Part shown: positions 1 through 9,742 of the stretch, piece by piece | Layout of the letters: each line of letters begins with the position of its first letter | Position numbering within the stretch: the first letter of the stretch is position 1 | Assembly: GCA_032716605.1 (NCBI GenBank) | Contig: CM064580.1 | Coordinates: 33,368,728-33,432,727 of the forward strand | Reading direction: 5' to 3' | Source: Paralithodes platypus | Taxonomy: Eukaryota > Arthropoda > Malacostraca > Decapoda > Lithodidae | Length of the DNA: 64,000 nt | The notes under the pieces: generated by a model | What the model saw: the letters and a program-made list of their open reading frames with translations, nothing else | Database searches by the model: none | Told to the model about the DNA's origin: nothing | Translations under genes and position numbers: made by a program

Positions 1-2
1 CC

Positions 3-713
3 TCTTTGGATAATGTCCGCAAGTTTCACTATCTGAAGGGACAAATGGAAGGAGACGCCTTACATCTAATAGAGGGTTTTGCAGTAGTAGGTGGTAGTTA
101 TCTTGAAGCGGTACACTTATTAGAGTCCACATACGGGGATAGAGAGCAGTTGAAGATGGCCCATGTCGTTGCCTTGTTGGGGCTCGCAGAACCACAGTAT
201 AAGGTTGATGAGTTGACAAACTTCAGGGCAAATATGGAGTGCCATACTCGATCGCTAGATACCCTAGGGCTTACCACGCAGGAAATGATCGTCATTATCT
301 TGCGTCAGAAGCTTCCTATGGCAATACTTGATAAGGCAAGATCATTTGAGCTGGGGGAGTTCAAAACTCAGTTCAGTAAGGAGATCAATAATCTACAGTT
401 GAACAAAGGGAGAATGTATGAGTCGGGAGGGAGTGAGAATGTGGAGAAGAGGGGAACAGTAAGCATGACAGTGGGGACTAAAGTAAAGAAAGAGGGTGTG
501 TATAAGAAACCTGCTCAGATTCTATGTAAGCTATGTAACAACAAGCATAAATGGAGTTTCTGCATAAAATACCCAACAAATGAGACAAAACTAGCACAGG
601 CGAAAAGATTGAAGCTATGTGTAGGTTGTCTAAGTAAAGAACATGGTAAGCAGGGACAATGTACTGCTACATACTTAAGGCCCTGTCGCCACTTGCGAAG
701 GACATCACTTTGA
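3..713 (+). pseudogene. BEL/Pao gag-like region with zinc knuckle (5' partial)
   Basis: The frame is open from the window edge, so the true start is upstream and no start codon is claimed. The first ~140 residues have the helical pattern of the DUF1759 gag domain of Pao elements (KFHYLKGQMEGDA near the start). From about residue 172 comes a cysteine-rich knuckle region (CKLCNNKHKW, then CVGC and KEHG). The frame stops at 713 while the knuckle sequence continues in another frame just downstream, so one indel lies near 690-720. In this family gag forms the particle and the knuckle binds RNA. Confidence 0.85.
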
Positions 714-717
714 TAAG

Positions 718-2748
718 TTGTGTCCTACAGCAGATAAAGTCAAAGACGTCAAAAATGAGGGTACTACAACTGTGGCACTAGGTAGCACGCAAGACACCAC
801 TATATTGCCCACAATACAGATTCCCATGGAAGGTAATGACAGTAACAAAGTTTGTCGGGTACTTCTAGATCAAGGGTCTCAACGTTCCTTTATAAAGAGG
901 TCCGTACTAGTGGGACTGAAGCACCGAATCGTAGGGGCTGAGACTCTTCGATTACAGGGCTTCACAGGGGTTACTGATAAACAAGACTACGAGATAGCGG
1001 AGATTTCATATTTCTATCGTAAAAACCGGTACTTTATGACTTGTATCGTAGTAGACACCCTACCAGAATATGTATCTGTGGGTGTGAAGAAGGTGGAACA
1101 CGCATTACGTAGCAAAGGGGTTAACTTGTCAGATCCCATGGGAAATCAGAGTGAGGTGCATGTTCTACTTGGTGTGGATCATTATTATGAAGTAGTATAC
1201 CCTGGATTTAAAAAGATGTGTGGTGTAATTTTAATCCCCACTAAATTTGGATACTGCATGAGCAGAAAGGTGCATACTACACAGTCAAAGGTCCTGGTCG
1301 ACACGGTCTCGATATATAGAGTCAATGTAACCGCGGCAGAGGAGTTGGGAAGGGAGGATTCCCAACCTAGTGACCCTAAGATGGCTGCCGAGTTCGACCT
1401 GGAACGACTGTGGAGATTGGATCACATAGGCATTAATCCTATGGAGACTGATTATGACTCTGAAGTTGCGCTACAAAGGTTTGACGAGTCTGTGTGCTAC
1501 TGTGCCTCAGACAAGCAATATAAAGTTAGTTTACCTTGGAAGAACAGTGAGATAAGCCTGCCTACCAACTATGGTTTGGCATTAGGTCGCTTGCGCGCAT
1601 TGCAGCGGAAATTGTCTAACGAACCGAGCACGCGCCAGGCGTATGACGATGTATTTCGGAGTTATGAGGATAGGGGTTTTATTGAGAGAGTCGATGTCGA
1701 GGAACCGTGTAAGAAGGGTAGGGTTCACTATCTGGCCCATCATGGGGTAAAGAAAGACCGCGTCACCACACCAATACGGGTGGTGTATGACTGTTCTGCC
1801 CACCAAGGTCAACAACCCAGTCTGAATGACTGCCTGTTGACAGGTCCGTCCATGGTGTCGGACCTGTCTCAACATCTATTGCGGTTTAGGCTGGGGAAGT
1901 ACGCCTATACCAGTGACATCGAGAAAGCATTCTTGATGGTCAAGCTCAAGGAGGAAGATAGAGATGTTACCCGCTTTCTTTGGTTCAGCGACATTAGCGA
2001 CTCTGAAAGTCCCATCATAATATACCGTTTTCGGGTTGTACTCTTTGGGGCCGCTTGCTCGCAGTTTTTGTTAAATGCCACAATCAGAAAACATCTAGCT
2101 GACACTCATGAGGACACAAGTAAACTATCTCGCGGATTATACATTGACAATTTGCAGGGTACTAGCGATAGTCAAGATGATTTGTTGTATGCATACTGGC
2201 AAGCACGCAGATTGTTTGCGGATGCACATCTATTTCTCCGCGAGTGGGTTACTAATAGTGAAGATCTTCAGAGTTTAATACAGGTGGATGGTACGGCATC
2301 TCTTAACCAGGAAAAGTCCAGAAATTTGGGGATGATCTGGCAACCTAAACATGACATACTAACTTTTCAAACAAGGTCTTTTGCTCAGCAGACAGGAGCG
2401 CACACAAAAAGAAGTCTGTTGAGCAAAGTTGCGCAATTTTTTTATCCTTTGGGTCTAGCATTACCTGTTACCATAAGAGCTAGGATTCTAATGCAGGAAG
2501 TTTGGAGACGTAAAATAGGATGGGATGACAGTTTGCCCGAGGACCTGAATGACCGAGGGACATTGTTGTTGAATGAATATGCCATCCTATGTACTAAACC
2601 TATACCTCGTAAAGTGGCGGCGTTCGGTGACGTTACGTTACACACGTTTTGCGATGCTAGCGCCACGGCATACGGGGTAGCCATATATGTTGTTACTTCA
2701 TTTGGGGCACATTTAGTTACAAGCCCGGGCCAAAGTAGCCCCGGTTAA
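718..2748 (+). pseudogene. BEL/Pao pol: protease, reverse transcriptase, start of RNase H
   Basis: The protease active site appears as LLDQGSQRSFI near residue 50 (Pao proteases have D-S/Q-G-S). The RT palm follows: YTSDIEKAF near residue 397 carries the first catalytic aspartate, and GLYIDNLQGT near residue 474 stands in the place of the YxDD box, with N at the last position as in many Pao RTs. FCDASATAYGVA near residue 645 is the first RNase H motif. The frame ends about 30 residues later because of an indel near 2715-2735; the RNase H domain resumes in the frame starting near 2768. Confidence 0.9.
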
Positions 2749-2767
2749 AAAGGTAACTATCCCTAAA

Positions 2768-4252
2768 ATGGAATTGACTGCCATGCTGCTATTAGCACGT
2801 CTGGTGCAACATGTACGCGCAGCATACGAGAGCGAATTAAATATTGAAATAGTTCACGTATGGTGCGATAGTCAGGTCGCACTCAACTGGATACATAGCA
2901 AGAAGTCTCTGCCAGTTTATGTGCGGAATAGGGTAGATGAGATTAGAGCCCTTCTGCCAGACGTTGCTTATCATTATGTAAATACAAAGGAAAACCCTAG
3001 TGATCTCATAACTAGGGGTATAACGGCTAGCCAGTTAATGAAGTCCGAATTGTGGTGGCATGGTCCAAAGTGGCTGCTCCATGAAAGTGAATGGACGATA
3101 TGGCATGCTGTTGGTGAGGGACTTCTGCCACTGGAAACAGTGGCAGTTACAGCCCAACCAAATGAGCCACCGGGTCCTATCATAAAGTGGGCAAGATTCG
3201 GTGACTATAATAAACTAGTCAGAGTTGTAACTTGGGTGTTGCGATATGTATCCAATCTTAAGCTTAAAGTAACGGGCCAACTCTGCAACAGGGGTCACAA
3301 CATTGATGCTCGTGAATTTAAAGCAGCTGAAGTAACTTTGATCAAATGGGTTCAAGTAGAAACCTTTTCCAATGAATTAGAATCCTTGAAAGGCTCGAAT
3401 AAGACATTAATGCCTAATATAGTGCGTCAACTAAGGTTGCACCTAGACAATGGCCTCATCAGGTGTGAGGGTCGCCTGAAGTGGTCGGGTGTACCAGACG
3501 GCACAAACCGACCTATACTTATGCCAACAAGACATCACGTTACTGATCTATTGATCATACGTGGACATAGGGAAGTAAAACACTACGGGGTATGTCATAT
3601 TATATCAAATTTACATCTCGCATGGTGGATACCCAGAGTTCGACAAGTAGCTCGACGCGTAGTGAGAAAGTGTGTAATATGCCAGAGACTAAAGGGTAAA
3701 CCATATGCAACTGGACCAGCTCCACCTCTACCTGAATGCCGTGTAAAGCACGTAGAACCTTTCCAAGCGGTAGGATTAGATTACACAGGGGCATTGAAGA
3801 CGAGGGAGCATGAGAAGGTTTATATATTATTGTTTACCTGTGCGACGTCTCGAGCGGTACACCTAGAACTATGTGATAATATGTCTAGCGAAGAATTTAT
3901 GCTGGCGTTTAGACGGTTTGGTGCCAGTCGTTCATTCCCTCAACTCATTCTTAGCGACAATGCTCCCACTTATGTCCAAGCATCAAAATATCTAAAGGAT
4001 ATGAGTAGTGATCCTACTGTCATCACTTTTTTGGGAGAGAAGAAGTGCGAATGGAGGTTCATTCCAGTTAAGGCACCTTGGTTTGGTGGAATGTGGGAAC
4101 GGTGTGTCGGCATAGTAAAGTCAGGACTCAGAGCGGTTGTAGGACGTGCTCTATTAAAGAAGAGTGAGTTGACGACAGTCCTCACAGAGATAGAGGCAGT
4201 CGTGAATGATCGCCCGCTTACAACACCGACCTGCAAGAACCACTACCATTAA
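2768..4252 (+). pseudogene. BEL/Pao pol: rest of RNase H and integrase
   Basis: KMELTAML and VWCDSQVALNWI are the second and third RNase H blocks. The integrase follows: a zinc-binding module with HREVKHYG and CVICQ (about 3560-3700), then the catalytic core with GLDYTG (first D, ~3770), LSDNA (second D, ~3950) and PWFGGMWERCVG (E, ~4090). The frame runs off at NDRPLT, where an indel near 4220 shifts the sequence. This is the second part of the same polyprotein as 718-2748, not a separate gene. Confidence 0.9.
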
Positions 4253-4822
4253 CGCCAGCTCACTTGCTATATGGGAAACCATTGACTGCGTTTCCATCTG
4301 ATTTCCAATCCCATAGTAGAGTTAGAGGATCCCTCGTTGTACTCTGAGGTAGCGGTGTCTAAGAGATACCAGTATATATCCAGGATAATCGAGGATTTTA
4401 GGAAACGGTGGATTAGTGAATATCTGCTAGCATTGAGGGAAAGGAGTGTTACTCCCTCTGGTAGACCAACGGCACCTACAGTTGGTGAAGTTGTTTTAAT
4501 TAAAGAAGATAGTCCTCGTTTATACTGGAAATTAGGCCGCGTATTGGAGGTATACAAGGGGGCAGACTCTGTAGAGCGGGTGGCGCTATTAAAGACAGCC
4601 ACTGGAACTACTGTTCGTCCTATCGCACGTTTGTACGCTTTGGAGCTCGATTCCGCATTGCCATCTGAGGCTCCACCTGTTATTGCTGGGTCCGAGGATT
4701 CTCAAAGGAACGACTCACCTCATACTGATGGTGATCATTCTCGGACCGGGACGCGTCCCAGACGCACTGCTGCTGGCGCCGTCGACTTGTGGCGTCAGAA
4801 GATAGCCTCTGGGCAACTTTAG
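4253..4822 (+). pseudogene. BEL/Pao pol C-terminal domain (DUF5641-type)
   Basis: After two compensating frameshifts (about 4220 and 4305) the frame returns to that of the integrase. The segment GEVVLIKEDSPRLYWKLG followed by GRVLEVYKGAD and ending RPIARLYALE is the typical C-terminal tail of BEL/Pao integrases. The last ~50 residues are low in conservation and end at 4822, about 30 bases before the purine tract. Confidence 0.88.
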
Positions 4823-4850
4823 GTTTAAGGTGGGGTTCAGGTCTTTTTTG

Positions 4851-4861
4851 TGGGGGGAGTG
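4851..4861 (+). other. Polypurine tract before the 3' LTR
   Basis: TGGGGGGAGTG lies directly before the LTR boundary inferred from the solo copy at 51710-52500. In LTR retrotransposons such a tract primes plus-strand DNA synthesis. Confidence 0.7.
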
Positions 4862-5655
4862 TATCGTATAAATACGATAGAATATGACTCTTTTGTGATC
4901 TTGTATGTCTCTGTGACGTCACGATCTCTCCTACAGCACGACGTAGGACGAGTAGATCGTATATTATAAGATTGTAAATAAGTTAAGTTATAAAAGGCCT
5001 AATATGCTATTAAGCAATATTGCCATGGTCTTATGTAGTATATATGAATTTATCGTATATATTAATATAATTTATCGTATAGAGCAACCTAAATGCGGTA
5101 CGATAATTTGGGCTCCTGGCGGTTTGCCAAGGCAGCAAGGTGTGCTTTTGAGGTACGCCAGAGCCTTCACGAACACCAACCAGTTAACATCTAATTTTCC
5201 GCCCTCAGTTGATCGTGCTTTTGTGCCTCTAATCACAATACACATACAGCAATACACACAACTACACCATCACGACGCTCTCATCGACATCATGACTGAC
5301 TGATAGATAAGCATATTATTCATATCCATTCCCATGTAATAATTTATTCTTTCTTTAACTTGACTCGTGTCTTGGGACCGAAGTCTCGTTCACCATTGTC
5401 CACCGCCATATTGGGTAAAACGTTCTCCCTTGCCTCATTGCCACGTGGAACTATTGGGGAGTTAATTCCTGGCTAATATTAACCCTTATAACCTTACCCT
5501 ATAATTATATACATTTATTATGTGAGACCTTTGGATATAAATTAGCTTGTTTCAGATTGAATTCAATTTAGATATAGAGTAGTTTTTATTTAGATTGATT
5601 TTATTTGATTCATTATAGCTTAGTAATATTTAACTTCCATTGATAGTTTACCACA
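4862..5655 (+). repeat. 3' LTR of the BEL/Pao element (794 bp)
   Basis: The limits come from comparison with the solo copy in opposite orientation at 51710-52500 (791 bp), whose AATAT target duplication fixes both ends. In element orientation the LTR starts TATCGTATAAATACGATA, itself nearly palindromic, and ends GTTTACCACA. The start is therefore TA rather than the usual TG. A short ORF inside (5004-5303) is not conserved in a way I can support and is left out. Confidence 0.88.
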
Positions 5656-6476
5656 GATGGCATGCAAGGGGCTAGTAAAGTTCTAATGTTGTTCTGGCCT
5701 ACTAAGTGAAGGTAGGCTGGATAGGAGTATATATATAAAAGGTTGGAGAGCATTAGCAACGGACAATTCAAGGATCTTCGAGAGGTATGAGAGAGAGGCT
5801 AGGTCGGACAAGAGTAGAGAAGTGCGGGGTCTTATAATGAGAGGGGGGGGGGAGTGTAGGGGGGCTATAGGGGAATTTGACCCTAAGGTCTCTGGGCGCG
5901 GGGGTGGCATTAGGCTGCAGTTGATATGGAAGTTTGAAAAGGCAGTAGAATACGTTAGCCAAATGCCACCGGGGAATGCAACTATGGGGTGGTATATGAG
6001 TCAGGAAAAGATAGAGTAATGTGATCAGTCCGAGGGGTTATGGATACTATTAGTTGGCCCTGGGAACTGTGTTTTCTATGAGATATAAATATACCAACAA
6101 CAGCGGCAGTTCGTAGGGGTACTTAGTTATTGTTTCGGGGTACTATTGACAGATACTGGGAACCAGGTTATCTTATACAATCTCTGGTTGGGGTAAGAGG
6201 TGTATGACACGAAGTAAATTGGCGTAGTGTGGACTGTGGATACGAAGGAGGCCAGGGGAAGATGTATGACAATTGTGGAACAGTAAATGGAAAAAGGTGA
6301 ACACAATGGCGGATAAAAATACTTAACCTAAGGATTGAATACATAGGGACACTTAGTTACTAGAGGAACAATGCAAGGGGGCGACTGAGCACGGGTTACA
6401 TATATCTATACTCGTCATGGGAAATGATATACAAGGTCTAGGGACAGGCGGGGGTGTTTTAACTTCTAAGATATAT
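5656..6476. repeat. Element E, copy 1 (partial)
   Basis: This 821-bp stretch is nearly identical to 38225-39042, differing by a few substitutions and a small G-run indel. Copy 1 is cut on the left by the BEL insertion and on the right by the assembly gap. I recognise no protein in it; the short ORFs on both strands have no family signature. See 36322-39407 for the longer copy. Confidence 0.92.
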
Positions 6477-6576
6477 NNNNNNNNNNNNNNNNNNNNNNNN
6501 NNNNNNNNNNNNNNNNNNNNNNNNNNNNNNNNNNNNNNNNNNNNNNNNNNNNNNNNNNNNNNNNNNNNNNNNNNNN
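6477..6576. other. Assembly gap (100 N)
   Basis: There are exactly 100 N, the usual marker for a gap of unknown size. To its left is element E; to its right a LINE fragment that is absent from the second copy of E, so real sequence is missing here. Confidence 0.99.
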
Positions 6577-7035
6577 TAGAGGATAGACAGAGACGGAAGA
6601 GTTTGCTTAGGCAGGGAGTCAGCACGGAAGCACAGTTTTTTAATACAACAGGAGGAACACCGTCCAGTCCAGTCCATACGCCTTTTTAGTATTTAGTCCA
6701 GAGAGGGTGGAAAGTACATCATTGGAAGAGATTATGATATTAGGCTTAAGTAGGAGAGAGGGTGGTGGAGAGGGAGGAATAGCACCGGAATCATCTAAAG
6801 TTGAGTTTTTAGCGAAAGAGTTCAGCATATTACATAGACACTTGCCCACTTCCAGCCTGAAGAATAAGCATTTTAAAATACTTCGCCCATGGCAGGTCAC
6901 TATAGGGCCCCATCTACAAGAGTTGATGGAAACTTTAATCGGCTGTCTTTTGGGGTTTTTGCTTCGCCTTTTCCAAGCGCATGCATATACCATACTCTGA
7001 TCTATTCCTTGACCATAACGGAGCCCAATATCCAA
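6577..7035 (-). pseudogene. Jockey-like LINE fragment: start of RT domain
   Basis: On the minus strand the frame reads ISSNDVLSTLSGLNTKKA, then a GLDG-type segment and, after a frame change, LTPCLSKLFRLCLSS. This is the N-terminal RT region (the part before the palm) of a Jockey/CR1-group non-LTR retrotransposon. Upstream on the same strand are residues of the linker (RQPIKVSINS). The same protein block occurs on the plus strand at 33584-33830. Confidence 0.75.
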
Positions 7036-7154
7036 CTTTAACCCAGGGAGCCTTGCTACTACAAGAGTGACTTATGATCAGATCAGTTATTTCTGTTTCA
7101 TTAATAAACCACATGTATAACGTACATACATAGGCAATACAGTGCTTTCAATTA

Positions 7155-7367
7155 TTAACCCCTTCAGTACCGATGACATCCTATTCATTATATTCCGGCA
7201 TTTGTTAGACGATTGTATTCAGCTTAGGACAGACATGTAGCAATTAAGCGGCTGCCCACTATCTCCATTAACCCTTTTAACGAAGACAGTTCCTTCCTAA
7301 GCTGCATAAAATCGTCTTACTATAGCTGAAGTACTACACAGACATCCCCGGTTTTGAAAAGGGTTAA
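7155..7367. mobile_element. TTAA MITE, 205-bp family, copy 1
   Basis: The element 7159-7363 starts CCCCTTCAGTACC and ends GGTTTTGAAAAGGG. It is flanked by TTAA at 7155-7158 and 7364-7367. The inverted ends are imperfect. Read in reverse complement, its interior matches 53099-53301, sharing a segment like TTTTATGCAGCTT and a following GTTAAAAGGGTT. A TTAA duplication with CCCTT ends suggests a piggyBac-type mobiliser; there is no coding capacity. Confidence 0.75.
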
Positions 7368-7830
7368 TTGGATCAAACATATCAGCCATGGCGCCCAACT
7401 ACAGGCCCCCTTCTGACGGAAAGTGATTTTTTTTATTTTTGGGGGGTAGTACTCAATCCTATTTCCAAATTTTGCCCAGGGTGCCTCGCTGTTGGTTCCC
7501 TTCTGCAGGAGTGACAGAAAGTGTGACCCAGTGTTCATGAAAACATTACGAGCAACAGCACGTGATTTTAATTACCTCGGTCAACAAAGTAAGAAGAAGC
7601 TATGATTTTGCCTCCGATTTTTTGTTTGTCTTTTTATCAATATATTTATTTGTGTGTCTGTCTGTAAACAAAATATAGCCTATCATGAACTTAAGAACAG
7701 ATGTTCACGAAAGTTGGTGAGCAGATCAGATATGCATCAAGGTAGAAGTAATTTAATTTAAGAGGGTATTGGTAGAGTGCACACCTCCGCCAGCATAGAC
7801 GGCTCACAAAGTTATGAACCGAGGGGGGGG
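7368..7830. other. No gene seen
   Basis: AT-rich sequence with no ORF or family signature. Two sentence-like repeats of a CCCAGGG(T/A)GCCT(C/T)GCT motif occur at about 7044 and 7478, suggesting an old diverged duplicate. Confidence 0.5.
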
Positions 7831-8131
7831 CAGCGGCGGCGGCGACGGCGGCGAGCGCAGCGAGCCTAATCAGCTGGGGTGTACGGGGGGGAGGGGGGGC
7901 GCTGTAACCCCCCCCCCCCCGAGATTTTGTTTAAAGAATACACTATTTCGGTCATTTTAACTCTCCCAGACATATTATGTTCCAGTAAGTCCAAGGAGGC
8001 GGGAGCCCCAGGATCATTGCCACTGCCTCGCACTACATTCACAACAACACTGCGGCCGTTAGAATTATCGCAGGAGGCTGAGGTTGCCACCAACGGTTTT
8101 ATCATATGGTAACTTATCGGACTTACTGAGC

Positions 8132-8252
8132 TCATATGACGCAAAATTGCGTCATAAACTTATTGGAGAGGTATAGAGATAAGTCCATATGACGTGATCG
8201 CGTCATATGAGTTTTTGGTGGACTTATTCATATGACCCGATCATGTCATATA
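8132..8252. repeat. Cluster of three related palindromes
   Basis: Three near-perfect palindromes lie about 50 bp apart at 8132-8157, 8186-8209 and 8228-8252. All share the half-site CATATGAC and its complement GTCATA(T)(G). The middle one is 24 bp with centre GATC and an arm-to-arm match of all but two bases. They could be transcription-factor sites, hairpins in RNA, or subterminal repeats of the surrounding element; the sequence alone does not decide. Confidence 0.75.
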
Positions 8253-8469
8253 TGTCGCAAGGAGGCTATTAGTGAGTTATTTTATTTAAGCCTGAAGGTA
8301 TTTACACAACATATCAATATAATCAATCAACAAAAACACAAACTGAACATATATCTTTCTTTTCTTTGATTCATAATTATATACAGAAATAAAAATTGCG
8401 ATGGAAAATGCTATCGGTATGACTTATAGGCTATAGCTGAGCAAGGCTGAAGACATTTCTCAATATTCA

Positions 8470-8545
8470 TGGGCCCCTCCTGAGGCTTGGGCCCAGGGCT
8501 ACCGCCCCTAAAGCCCCCCCCCCCCCCCTTAATCCGCCACTGCAT
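8470..8545 (-). mobile_element. hAT-like element terminus
   Basis: Read on the minus strand from 8545 the sequence starts CAGTGGCGGATTAAGGGGGG and goes on with GGGGCGGTAGCCCTGGGCC. CAGTGGCGGA is the typical end of many hAT-superfamily elements. I could not place the other end with confidence: a CAGCGGCGGCGG at about 7831 is possible, but no 8-bp target duplication is clear. Confidence 0.5.
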
Positions 8546-8586
8546 GCACCTCCGAGTTAACCCCGCCGCATTGACCTATGATCTGC

Positions 8587-9050
8587 TTTTTTTTTTTTCT
8601 ATGTGATTGAGGGAGGCAAAAGGCATAACTGCCTATAGCGAGTGCCTCCCCCATAGTTGAAAGAGTGACAGGGCCAAAATCAAGGGACGTTAGAGCCAAA
8701 ATGCCTGGACACACAGAGTTTGAAGCAATTTAAGTCATAGGAAGTGGGAAAAACTGATTCTGGGAGAGTTCCACAGCTCTGCTGTTGAGTAGAAGAAAGT
8801 TTGAGAGTAACGTTTCACTCTTGGGTTGGAGAGTTGCACAGAGTAGGGGTGGGATAGAGTTGCAAGACGGGTACCACGTGCCCTACGTAAAGGAGGTGGT
8901 CTGCACTGGGATAGCTCTGAGGAACACTGATTATTATAGTAGCGATAGAATAGCGAGAGAGATGCAACATTGCGGCGGGGAGAGAGAGATTGCAGAGAGT
9001 TGGTGAGTGGACGGGAGTTAATGATTGGACTTGTTACTGTAGATCCATGC
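8587..9050 (-). pseudogene. Jockey-like LINE 3' end (C-terminus, 3' UTR, poly-A)
   Basis: A T run at about 8586-8599 is the poly-A tail of a minus-strand LINE. Next to it, in complement, lie the sequences that recur at 9628-9742/11648-11712, 20057-20306, 40930-41245 and 55578 onward: a C-terminal RT block (WNSLPES-type), a phrase giving LALSL, and a 3' UTR ending CATAG before the A run. The copy is 5' truncated and frameshifted. Confidence 0.72.
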
Positions 9051-9627
9051 GAAGCAAAGACCTCTAGGGATTACTCATATTTGTATTGTTGTTGTTCTTT
9101 TCGTTATTAGGGTGACTATTTCTCGGTTAATACTGAAGCAAATTTAATGATCCATCACATACATATATACTCTAATGGATAAAAAACACCATCTGAGGAA
9201 GACCACTTTTTGACGAAGTTTCGCAGATGGCTTCATCAGGTCACTAACAAATACTGGTAGCTACTATGGGTTTCAGAGGCCGTGTGACATCGTTTTTTCG
9301 GGAATAACTTCTTATCAAGCCGTTGGATATGTATGATCTTTTGCCACAGCTTGTTTCACACCGTGCCCTAATTTTCGTTAATATTGTCCATTACCAAAAG
9401 TGGAGAATTAAGCAACTTGTCCCAGTGTCATGAGGTTAAAGTCACACCTGAATGATGAGGAAACGGACAAGGCTACCGCAGCGTACCTGTGGAAACCACT
9501 AAACCATTATTACTCTTCCATCAAATACGGTAGTTATCACCTACCATTCACCCCTACTATCGCCTTTACATTAAAGTTATCTGTCGCTATCAAATATAAA
9601 TATACGAAAAATATGTAGTTCTTCTCC
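9051..9627. other. No gene seen apart from a ribozyme-like hairpin
   Basis: No coding signal. The short plus-strand ORF 9430-9618 has no recognisable motif. The segment with the possible hammerhead-like core is listed separately. Confidence 0.45.
9189..9245 (-). ncRNA. Hammerhead-like motif, possible Penelope-element remnant
   Basis: On the minus strand CTGATGA (9239-9233) is followed by a short GC-bounded segment, then GAAAC (9222-9218) and GTC (9214-9212): the order of the conserved core of a minimal hammerhead ribozyme, which Penelope-like elements carry in their terminal repeats. A 7-bp inverted pair CCATCTG / CAGATGG (9189-9195 and 9224-9230) overlaps it. Stem II is only two pairs and stem I is not evident, so it is at best degenerate. 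Confidence 0.3.
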
Positions 9628-9742
9628 CAGAATCAGTCTTTCCCTCTTCCTATGACTTAAATTACTTCAAACTCTGTGTCCAGGCATTTTGGCTCTAACG
9701 TCCCTTGACTTTGGCCCTGTCACTCATTCAACTATGGGGGAG
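9628..9742 (+). pseudogene. Jockey-like LINE tail, left part
   Basis: C-terminal codons and 3' UTR of the LINE family of 8587-9050, in the opposite orientation. It breaks off at GGGGGAG and resumes at 11648 with GGAGGCACTCGC, where the family consensus seen at 8640 is continuous. The break is the solo LTR 9743-11647. Confidence 0.8.

Larger units (their letters stand above)
1..5655 (+). mobile_element. BEL/Pao LTR retrotransposon, 5' end outside the window
   Basis: Domains run in BEL/Pao order: DUF1759-type gag, zinc knuckle, aspartic protease, Pao-type reverse transcriptase, RNase H, integrase and a C-terminal DUF5641-type domain, followed by a purine tract and an LTR. The 5' LTR and the start of gag lie upstream of base 1. 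At least four frame breaks (near 690-720, 2715-2735, 4220 and 4305) make this copy inactive as it stands. The base after the LTR begins GATGG, and an uninterrupted copy of the flanking repeat at 38225 shows GATGG at the same place, so GATGG is the predicted target duplication. Confidence 0.93.

Noticed and set aside
5004..5303. 99-codon ORF in the BEL LTR
   Set aside because: LTR sequence; the solo copy does not keep it as a recognisable protein.
6306..6320. ATGGCGGATAAAA in element E, as in the TIR of the transposon at 21159
   Set aside because: Also at 38873, but the surrounding sequence differs and no terminus is near; one short shared word is probably chance.
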